From an uncultured SAR86 cluster bacterium (GTDB lineage Bacteria > Pseudomonadota > Gammaproteobacteria > Magnimaribacterales > TMED112): a DNA stretch of 38,086 nt. Position numbers and translations under genes: made by a program. The DNA lies in contig CACLXU010000008.1 in assembly GCA_902610995.1 (NCBI GenBank), positions 1 through 38,086 of the forward strand, in the 5' to 3' direction. The notes below the pieces were generated by a model. It worked only from the letters and a program-made list of their open reading frames with translations. It did no database searches and was not told where the DNA came from. Shown piece by piece: positions 30,613 through 38,086 of this stretch (position 1 is the first letter of the stretch; every line of letters begins with the position of its first letter).

Positions 30613-31872
30613 ATGAAGATAAAATCTTTAAGATCACTCGAAGTTCTTGATTCCAGAGGGAAGCCTACCATTATGACATCTGTCTACCTTGAAGACGGGT
30701 CAAAGGGAACTGCTATGGTTCCCAGTGGAGCATCAACTGGAAGTTTAGAGGCGTACGAATTAAATGATAATGAGCCTGATAGATATCTTGGCTCAGGAAA
30801 ACTCAAAGCAGTTGAAAATTCAAATAAAAAAATTTTTGAGGGTTTGGCTGGTCTTGATGCATCAGATCAAAAACTCATTGATGAGACAATGATAGAGATT
30901 GATGCCACAGAGAATAAAAATAACTTAGGTGCAAACAGTATTTTAGCGGCCTCAATAGCTACTGCTAGAGCTTCAGCATCATCTGCAAATATACCGCTAT
31001 ATGAATATCTAAATATTACTTTTAACAAAATGTTTTCTACAAAAGTCCAAATGTCTATGCCCCGTCCTATGCTCAATATTTTTAATGGTGGCAGTCATGC
31101 TAACAACACGATAGATATTCAAGAATTTATGATATTGCCCTCCAAAAATATTCCGTTTAAAAAAGGACTCAGAATGTCTACTGAGGTGTACATGAATTTA
31201 AAGATTCTTCTTTCTCAAAAAGGCCTAAGTACAACAGTTGGGGATGAAGGCGGTTTTGCTCCGAATCTAAAGACCAATGACGAGGTGATTAATTTTATTA
31301 TTGAAGCAGTTGATAAATCAGGATATAAATTCTGCGAAGATATTTTCTTGGGATTAGATTGTGCCTCAACAGAATTTTTTCATGAAGGAAACTACTCTCT
31401 TGAGGGAGAAGGAAAATCCTTGAAACCTGACGAAATGATCGATTATCTAAAAAATTTAGTTACTAAATATCAAATTGTTTCGCTTGAAGATCCACTTGAG
31501 GAAAATGATTGGGCTGGATGGGCTAAATTAACAAAAGAATGTGGGGGGCTGCAAATTGTGGGAGATGATATTTTTGTTACCCAAAGAAAACTTTTACAAA
31601 AGGGCATTGATGAAAGAGCAGGCAATGCAATTCTCATTAAACTTAATCAAATTGGAACACTTACAGAAACTCTTTCGTGCATTGAGCTAGCAAAACAACA
31701 TAATTTTGGAACTATTATTTCACATCGATCTGGCGAAACAGAAGATACCTTTATCTCTGATCTTGCAGTAGCTACAGATACAAAGCAGATAAAAACTGGC
31801 GCACCAGCAAGATCAGATAGGACTGCGAAATATAATAGATTACTTGTGATTAACGATGAACTTTATCCATGA
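30613..31872 (+). CDS. eno: Enolase
   Basis: VLDSRGKPTI, PSGASTGSLEAYE, GDEGGFAPNL, SHRSGETED. Confidence 0.98.
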   Translation: MKIKSLRSLEVLDSRGKPTIMTSVYLEDGSKGTAMVPSGASTGSLEAYELNDNEPDRYLGSGKLKAVENSNKKIFEGLAGLDASDQKLIDETMIEIDATENKNNLGANSILAASIATARASASSANIPLYEYLNITFNKMFSTKVQMSMPRPMLNIFNGGSHANNTIDIQEFMILPSKNIPFKKGLRMSTEVYMNLKILLSQKGLSTTVGDEGGFAPNLKTNDEVINFIIEAVDKSGYKFCEDIFLGLDCASTEFFHEGNYSLEGEGKSLKPDEMIDYLKNLVTKYQIVSLEDPLEENDWAGWAKLTKECGGLQIVGDDIFVTQRKLLQKGIDERAGNAILIKLNQIGTLTETLSCIELAKQHNFGTIISHRSGETEDTFISDLAVATDTKQIKTGAPARSDRTAKYNRLLVINDELYP

Positions 31873-32162
31873 AGAAAAAAAACAACATTGTTTTCATATT
31901 TTTAATCATAACCATTTGCGTTTCTGGGTTACTAATTCTTCTTGATATTTTTTATCAAGACTATAGCCTCACAAAAAATAAAGAATTAAAAAATTTGATT
32001 ATTACAAAAGAGAAGGAATTAATTCTACTTAGTGAGCAGAATGAAAACCTAAAAAACAATATTCGTTTACTTAAAGAGAATTTGGATAATGAAAATGCTG
32101 ACATATTGAATGAAGAAGAAATTATTTTGAATGAATTAGAAACAAATGAAGAACCAAACTAA
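31869..32162 (+). CDS. FtsB-like septum-formation-initiator (DivIC) family protein, divergent C-terminus
   Basis: N-terminal TM then coiled-coil (KEKELILLSEQNENLKNNIRLLKENL); position eno-X-ispD matches ftsB. Confidence 0.65.
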   Translation: MKKKNNIVFIFLIITICVSGLLILLDIFYQDYSLTKNKELKNLIITKEKELILLSEQNENLKNNIRLLKENLDNENADILNEEEIILNELETNEEPN

Positions 32163-33291
32163 AAAAATATCAGCAATAATTCCCTCTGCAGGGGTTGGAG
32201 CCCGAATGTCCTCTGTAAAAGCTAAACAATATCTAAAAATAGATAATCTTTCTATTTTAGAGAAAACGGTTTCACACTTTGTTGAAGCAGATATATTCGA
32301 AAAAATTATTATCCCTGTAGCAAAAGGGGATAAAGATATAAAGTTAATGAACTTCTACAACTATAAAAATATTTATATTGTTGAGGGTGGTAAAACAAGA
32401 TCTCATTCTGTTCTAAATTCCCTGGGAGAAACTGAACCTGATTCTCTGGTGATGGTGCATGATGCTGTCCGACCATTTATTACAAAAAAGGAGATCCTTG
32501 AATTATGCGACCGTTTCTCTGAAAACTCTTCAGATATATTAATCTATGGCATTCCAGTTTATGAGTCACTAAAAATGATTGATAAACAGTCACTTAAAGT
32601 TTCTAAAAGTGTTGATAGAAATAATTTTTATTTAGCTCAGACTCCTCAAATATGTAATTCAGAAACACTAAGGCTTGCTCTGGAATCATGTATAAGAGAT
32701 GAATATTTTCCAAGTGATGAATCTGAGGCAATAGAGAGGTCTGGAGGAGAGGTTTCTTTCATTCCAGGAAATAGGAAGAATATCAAAATTACTGTAAAAG
32801 ACGATCTAAATTTTCATAACACTTTAATTATTGGAAATGGTTTTGATAGTCATCGATTTAAGGATGGTGATGGGTTGATGCTGGGTGGGATAAAGGTGCC
32901 ATACCAAAAATCATTTCAAGCACATTCCGATGGTGACATAGTTATTCATGCTTTGATTGATTCAATGTTGAGTGCTTTGGGTCTTGGGGATATTGGTACC
33001 AATTTTCCAGAAACAGATGAATGGAAAGATTGCTCTGGTGAGAAAATGTTTAAGTTAGCATATGATAAGGTATTGTCTGCTGGCTATAAACTAATTCAGT
33101 TTGACGTGGTGGTAATTACAGAGGAACCGAAACTAAGCTCTTTCAGAGAGAAGATAGTCAAAAATCTTTCGAAGATAACAGGGCTAGAAAAAGATATGAT
33201 AGGGTTCAAGGCAAAAACCTCGGAAAAAATGGGTTTCATAGGTAACGGAGAAGGAGCAGCTGCTTTAGTGAATTCAAGATTAAATAAATGA
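32146..33291 (+). CDS. ispDF: Bifunctional IspD-IspF fusion (MEP cytidylyltransferase / MECDP synthase)
   Basis: IspD: IIPSAGVGARM...KAKQYL, VMVHDAVRPF, QTPQIC. IspF: IGNGFDSHRF, HSDGDIVIHALIDSMLSALGLGDIGTNFP. Single ORF. Confidence 0.95.
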   Translation: MKNQTKKISAIIPSAGVGARMSSVKAKQYLKIDNLSILEKTVSHFVEADIFEKIIIPVAKGDKDIKLMNFYNYKNIYIVEGGKTRSHSVLNSLGETEPDSLVMVHDAVRPFITKKEILELCDRFSENSSDILIYGIPVYESLKMIDKQSLKVSKSVDRNNFYLAQTPQICNSETLRLALESCIRDEYFPSDESEAIERSGGEVSFIPGNRKNIKITVKDDLNFHNTLIIGNGFDSHRFKDGDGLMLGGIKVPYQKSFQAHSDGDIVIHALIDSMLSALGLGDIGTNFPETDEWKDCSGEKMFKLAYDKVLSAGYKLIQFDVVVITEEPKLSSFREKIVKNLSKITGLEKDMIGFKAKTSEKMGFIGNGEGAAALVNSRLNK

Positions 33292-34031
33292 AGATTTTAA
33301 TAACAAACGATGATGGAATTGATTCAGAGATAACTCAATCACTCTTTCATTCCCTCAGAGAAGAACATGATGCATTCCTAATAGCTCCCTCAAAGGATAA
33401 AAGTGGCCAAGGCGCAGCAATAACTTTGAGATCTTCAGTTGATATTGTGAAGCTGGAAGATAATGTTTATTCTGTTGATGGTACTCCTGCAGATTGTGTT
33501 TTTATGGGCATAATGGCAATTATGAAAGATGTACCAGACATAGTTATATCTGGTATAAATAAAGGTGCTAACATGGGAGATGATGTGATTCATTCAGGAA
33601 CACTTGGCGCAGCATTTACAGCAAGAAAATTAAAATACCCACCTATTGCACTTTCAATTGCAGGAAAATCATTTGAACATTCAAGTGCAGCAATAAATAT
33701 AACGAAATCAATCTTAAATTATGTACGTGATAATTATTCTGATGAGCAGCATGAAGGAATTGTATTTAATGTAAACATTCCAAATCTTCCGTTAAATGAT
33801 ATCAAAGGTATATCTCTTACTCGATTGGGAAATAGAGGAATCCCCCTGGCACCAGAATTTATGGGATCAGAATCAAAGATAAGTTACAAAATTGGTAAAA
33901 GTGGTGACCCTGATGGCGATTTAACAGGTACTGATTTTGAAGCCATTCGATCTGCAAAAGTTTCAGTAACTCCTTTATTTTGGGACATGACAAATCACTC
34001 AAAGTTAAAGGGAGAATTGCCTGATGTCTAA
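33288..34031 (+). CDS. surE: 5'/3'-nucleotidase SurE
   Basis: ILITNDDGIDSEITQSL; APSKDKSGQGAAIT; DGTPADCVFMG; SGINKGANMGDDVIHSGTLGAAF. Confidence 0.97.
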   Translation: MKILITNDDGIDSEITQSLFHSLREEHDAFLIAPSKDKSGQGAAITLRSSVDIVKLEDNVYSVDGTPADCVFMGIMAIMKDVPDIVISGINKGANMGDDVIHSGTLGAAFTARKLKYPPIALSIAGKSFEHSSAAINITKSILNYVRDNYSDEQHEGIVFNVNIPNLPLNDIKGISLTRLGNRGIPLAPEFMGSESKISYKIGKSGDPDGDLTGTDFEAIRSAKVSVTPLFWDMTNHSKLKGELPDV

Positions 34032-34758
34032 CGTTTTATATAAATTTGTAGCAGGCTTTTTCATGGGTGTCGCAGAAATTACTCCTGGCATTTCAGGGGC
34101 CACAATCGCTGGTTTATTTAATGTATATAAAGATTTTTTAAGTTCTTTGACAGCATTTAGCCAGAATCCAAAAGACATAACTTTTGAAAAGTTTATCAGG
34201 AATCTGAACATAAATTTTTTATTTCCACTTTTAACTGGGATGGGGATCGCTATTTATCTCGCTTCATTCCTAATTGACTTTTTGATCACAAATTACCTTT
34301 TTTTCTTTAAGATTTTTTTATCAATTGTAATGATAATTGCGGTTGTTAAGAATACTTTTATTGATCATAAGTGGAATGAAACAATGAAATACTCGATCAG
34401 CTTTACTATTGGGATTGTTGTAGCAAGTATAATTTCAATGACACTATTAAGTTTAAATTTTGAAAATTATTTCATGCTTGGTTTAGCAGGTTTTTTTGCA
34501 TTCTCTGCATTCTTGCTACCTGGTATTTCAGGATCATTAGTATTGGTAATGTTAGGAGTCTATCCTCTTGTAATAGAGTCTATTAAATCTTTAGATTTTA
34601 TTGCGATTGCTCCTCTATTATTTGGATTTTTATTGTCATTTCTTTTCTTACCTAAGCAGATTGTGAGAGGATTTATTGATAATGAAGAAAAAGTTAAGAT
34701 GCTATTTTCTGGGCTAATAACTGGTTCAGTTCCAGCTGTTTGGCTTCATATAAATTAG
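34024..34758 (+). CDS. DUF368 (PopT-like) polytopic membrane protein, putative polyprenyl-phosphate translocase
   Basis: [28 protein letters not shown] and second repeat [19 protein letters not shown], both typical of DUF368. Confidence 0.85.
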   Translation: MSNVLYKFVAGFFMGVAEITPGISGATIAGLFNVYKDFLSSLTAFSQNPKDITFEKFIRNLNINFLFPLLTGMGIAIYLASFLIDFLITNYLFFFKIFLSIVMIIAVVKNTFIDHKWNETMKYSISFTIGIVVASIISMTLLSLNFENYFMLGLAGFFAFSAFLLPGISGSLVLVMLGVYPLVIESIKSLDFIAIAPLLFGFLLSFLFLPKQIVRGFIDNEEKVKMLFSGLITGSVPAVWLHIN

Positions 34759-35081
34759 TCTTTCTTCAGTAAATCAAACTTGTTTTTTATAGAACTATAT
34801 TTTTCTGCTTCGGGCAATGATTCCTTTTTTTGAGTAATATTTGGCCATACTTTAGATAAGTCATCGTTTAACTCAATAAATTGTATTTGATCAGGAGGAA
34901 GCTCATCCTCTGAGAAAATGGCATCAACCGGACATTCAGGCTCACAAAGACCACAATCAATGCATTCATTTGGATTGATAACAAGAAAGTTTGGCCCTTC
35001 ATAGAAGCAATCGACAGGGCATACTTCAACACAATCAGTATGTTTACATTGGATGCAAGATTCTGTAACTATAAATGCCAT
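34755..35081 (-). CDS. fdxA: 7Fe ferredoxin FdxA
   Basis: [47 protein letters not shown]. Confidence 0.95.
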   Translation of the reverse strand: MAFIVTESCIQCKHTDCVEVCPVDCFYEGPNFLVINPNECIDCGLCEPECPVDAIFSEDELPPDQIQFIELNDDLSKVWPNITQKKESLPEAEKYSSIKNKFDLLKKD

Positions 35082-35164
35082 GCCGGTATTTTACTTGAAT
35101 ATATTCATTTAGAAATAATTAAAGAAAAAAAACAATTTTTCTTGATTATTCCTTTAAACAATAT

Positions 35165-35184
35165 TACTGTATATTTATACACTA
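35165..35184 (+). promoter_or_regulatory. LexA/SOS box upstream of recA
   Basis: tactgtatatttatacacta matches 18/20 to the TACTGTATATATATACAGTA consensus; 12 nt before the recA ATG. Confidence 0.75.
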
Positions 35185-35196
35185 TTAAATTAAATT

Positions 35197-36174
35197 ATGG
35201 CTGATAATAAAAAACAATCCCTCGAGGGAGCTTTAAAGCAAATTGAAAATCAATTTGGCAAGGGTACTATTATGAAGTTAGGAACTAGGGAGACTGTTGA
35301 AGTTCCTTCAATCCCAACTGGATCCTTTGGACTAGATAATGCCTTGGGCATTGGAGGTCTACCAAAAGGAAGAGTTGTTGAAATTTATGGACCTGAGTCA
35401 TCAGGCAAAACAACACTTACACTGCAAATAATTGCTGAGTGTCAAAAAGCTGGAGGTAGTGCAGCATTTATAGATGCAGAGCATGCTCTTGATCCAGAAT
35501 ATGCAAAGGCACTGGGAGTTGATATAGATGAATTATTGCTCTCACAACCTGATACTGGTGAGCAAGCTCTTGAAGTAACTGACATGCTAGTGAAAAGTGG
35601 TAGTTTGGATGTAATTGTTGTCGATAGCGTTGCTGCGTTGGTGCCAAGAGCAGAATTAGAGGGAGATATGGGTGACTCGCACGTAGGTTTACAGGCGAGA
35701 TTAATGTCACAGGCTCTAAGAAAGATCACAGGAAGCATTCAAAAATCTAATACGTTAGTTATCTTTATCAATCAAATTAGAATGAAAATTGGAGTTATGT
35801 TTGGAAGTCCTGAGACAACAACAGGTGGGAATGCATTGAAATTTTATTCAAGTGTTCGATTAGATATAAGAAGAATTGGAGCAATAAAAGAGGGCGATGA
35901 AATTATAGGCAATGAAACCAGAGTAAAGGTGGTTAAAAATAAGGTTGCCCCTCCTTTTAAGGTTGTGGAATTTCAAATTTTATATGGAAAAGGCATTAAC
36001 AGGATGGCTGAAATTATAGAATTCGCAGTGAAAAAAGGAATTGTTGAAAAAGCAGGTTCCTGGTATAGCTATAAAGGCGACAAGATTGGTCAAGGGATCA
36101 ATAATGCATCAACTTTCCTAGCAGAGAATAAGAAAATTCTTGAAGAGATTGAAGGTACGCTTACAGAGTCTTAG
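35197..36174 (+). CDS. recA: Recombinase RecA
   Basis: [52 protein letters not shown]. Confidence 0.99.
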   Translation: MADNKKQSLEGALKQIENQFGKGTIMKLGTRETVEVPSIPTGSFGLDNALGIGGLPKGRVVEIYGPESSGKTTLTLQIIAECQKAGGSAAFIDAEHALDPEYAKALGVDIDELLLSQPDTGEQALEVTDMLVKSGSLDVIVVDSVAALVPRAELEGDMGDSHVGLQARLMSQALRKITGSIQKSNTLVIFINQIRMKIGVMFGSPETTTGGNALKFYSSVRLDIRRIGAIKEGDEIIGNETRVKVVKNKVAPPFKVVEFQILYGKGINRMAEIIEFAVKKGIVEKAGSWYSYKGDKIGQGINNASTFLAENKKILEEIEGTLTES

Positions 36175-38054
36175 AATTTTTTGGAAGATATATAATTATC
36201 GATTATTTCCTCTAACACTGTTAGAGGAACTGATCCATTCATTAAAACCTCTCTGTGAAAATCTTTAATATTGAAGCTATTGCCTAGTTCTTTTTTTGCA
36301 GTCTCTCTAAGTTCCATTATTTTTATACGTCCAAGCATATAAGCACATGCTTGCCCCGGCCAAACTATGTACCTTTCAACTTCTGACGTTGCTTCACTTC
36401 TTTCTGATCCTACGTTTTCCATCATATACTTGATGGCCTCCTCTCTTGTCCATCCTTTATGATGAATGCCTGTATCTATAACTAATCTAACTGCTCTGAA
36501 AAGTTCTGATTGCAACGACCCAATCATTTCATAGGGATCTGTTACTAAGCCAATTTCTATGGCGAGTCTCTCTGCATAAAGCGCCCATCCCTCTCCAAAT
36601 GCAGAGGTTCTGTAACCAAATTTTTTCCAGACAGTTTGATTTTGATTCTCCTGGTTTAAGGCATTCTGAAAATGATGTCCAGGAATAGCCTCATGAAATG
36701 AAAGTGCTGGCATTCCAAAACTCTTGGTAGCTTTAACATCAAATAAATTTGCATAGAATATACCTGGTCTTTTCCCATCAAGAGATGGTGACTGATAGTA
36801 ACCTCCTGCTGCACTTTCCTCAGCATAAATAGGAATTCTTTTTACAATCACTTCAGATTTTGGCAAATCATGAAAATGATCACTCATTTTCTCAAGTGCA
36901 TCAGTTTGAATTTGGGTATATCTATCAAGGATTTCTTGCCTTCCTTTATCAGAGTCTTCGAAAAGAAAACGTTTATCATTATTTAACTCCTCATAAAGAC
37001 TGATTAAATTCTTACTGATGTTATAACCTTCTGATGCAAGGATTTTAAGTATTTCCTCCTGAATTGTATCAACCATTTCCAGCCCAATATCATGTATTTC
37101 ATCTGGCGTATAATTTGTTGTTGTATAGATTTTTAATCGGTGTTTATAGTAATCATCACCATTTGGCAACCCCCACACACCATCCATTTCTCTAGAAAAC
37201 GTAATTTGCTTTTGTAAAGTTTTAAGTAGTTTCTCATAGCTTGGATAAAAATCCTTTTCTAATCTTATTTTTACATCGGAAAGATATTTTTCTTTGCTCT
37301 CTTGGCTAATTTCCAATTCATTCATCTTATTTTCTAAAGAAATATAAATTGGATTACTTTTGATCTCCAAAGAGATGATATTAGAAAGCTGTTTTGATGC
37401 TTTTTCATAAACAAACTTTGGGGAGAAAATTCCCCTTTCTGCTCTTTCGTTAAGATACTTGATATTATTTTCGATAACTTCAGCAACTGCAGAAATCCTG
37501 TGGAGGTAATCTCTAATGTCTCTTTTATTTACAATCTTATGATTGTCTGTGAGAAACTCAATTATGCTTAGATGATTTCCAAAGAACTGACTAACAGGGT
37601 TAAAGTGAAATGGAAAAGCTTCATATGAGACAATTTTATTTTCGAGATTAAACTTTTGTATATCAAGGTTATATTTTGTGTCTCCAAGTTTGCTGCGATC
37701 AACGTTATTAAGGTTATTCAAATAAGTCTTATTAAAAAGATACTCCTCATAACTTGATTCAATACTATTATCATCAAGTTTGGAGTTATGGTTTGTTAAA
37801 AAATTTAAAGAATCAAACCCAAGATATGTCAATGTTTCAGGTGAAGCAATCATTTCTTTTGCGAGTTGCTCGTTTAGATATTTATCAAGACTATTTTTAG
37901 GCTTTTCCCCAAATTCACTGAGATTATTTTCTAATATTTTCAATGCAAAAAAGTTTGGATTAAAGGATAAAACTATTATCAGTGCAAGCAATAATGACCC
38001 TAAAAGAAAACCCCCAATAGTTGTAAAAAATCTTAACAAATCAGCTTCCCTCAA
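36171..38054 (-). CDS. DUF885 family putative metallo-peptidase with N-terminal TM anchor (TTG start likely)
   Basis: [10 protein letters not shown] zinc-type motif, [31 protein letters not shown]; hydrophobic N-terminus. Confidence 0.85.
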   Translation of the reverse strand: MREADLLRFFTTIGGFLLGSLLLALIIVLSFNPNFFALKILENNLSEFGEKPKNSLDKYLNEQLAKEMIASPETLTYLGFDSLNFLTNHNSKLDDNSIESSYEEYLFNKTYLNNLNNVDRSKLGDTKYNLDIQKFNLENKIVSYEAFPFHFNPVSQFFGNHLSIIEFLTDNHKIVNKRDIRDYLHRISAVAEVIENNIKYLNERAERGIFSPKFVYEKASKQLSNIISLEIKSNPIYISLENKMNELEISQESKEKYLSDVKIRLEKDFYPSYEKLLKTLQKQITFSREMDGVWGLPNGDDYYKHRLKIYTTTNYTPDEIHDIGLEMVDTIQEEILKILASEGYNISKNLISLYEELNNDKRFLFEDSDKGRQEILDRYTQIQTDALEKMSDHFHDLPKSEVIVKRIPIYAEESAAGGYYQSPSLDGKRPGIFYANLFDVKATKSFGMPALSFHEAIPGHHFQNALNQENQNQTVWKKFGYRTSAFGEGWALYAERLAIEIGLVTDPYEMIGSLQSELFRAVRLVIDTGIHHKGWTREEAIKYMMENVGSERSEATSEVERYIVWPGQACAYMLGRIKIMELRETAKKELGNSFNIKDFHREVLMNGSVPLTVLEEIIDNYISSKKF

Positions 38055-38086
38055 GTATTTTTTTAATTTCTTCTACTGTAAATTCA
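38041..38086 (-). CDS. C-terminal tail of an upstream minus-strand CDS (partial, unidentified)
   Basis: Open minus frame reading [14 protein letters not shown] overlapping the DUF885 start; too short to identify. Confidence 0.3.
   Translation of the reverse strand, partial: EFTVEEIKKILEGS

Overview
This 38 kb AT-rich window is dense core chromosome from a streamlined gammaproteobacterium. The gene order looks SAR86-like, but that taxonomic assignment is inference only. It holds four conserved blocks fused with almost no intergenic DNA: (1) lptB-lptA-kdsD diverging from mlaC-murA; (2) degS-like protease diverging from rplM-rpsI-petABC-sspA; (3) a reduced LpoA-like lipoprotein head-to-head with rsmI, then rnpB (RNase P RNA), then a rearranged dcw cluster (ftsZ, rsmH, ftsL, ftsI, murE, murF, mraY, murD, ftsW, murG, murC, ddl, ftsA); (4) rpsF-rpsR-rplI-dnaB-alr-pyrG-kdsA-eno-ftsB-like-ispDF-surE-DUF368, ending with fdxA(-), recA(+) and a DUF885 protein(-). 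I found no CRISPR array, mobile element, tRNA, defence island or clearly new multi-gene system. The notable signals concern gene structure and the division cluster. ftsZ sits between rnpB and rsmH, where mraZ is normally found. rsmH appears to start at a non-canonical AUU codon, with a perfect AGGAGG inside the last FtsZ codons. murD is split by a -1 frameshift at an A6 run. ftsQ is missing, and the FtsB-like and FtsL proteins lack the C-terminal regions expected from E. coli. Start codons of divergent lpoA/rsmI overlap, three convergent gene pairs overlap by exactly 4 nt, and a LexA-like box lies just upstream of recA.
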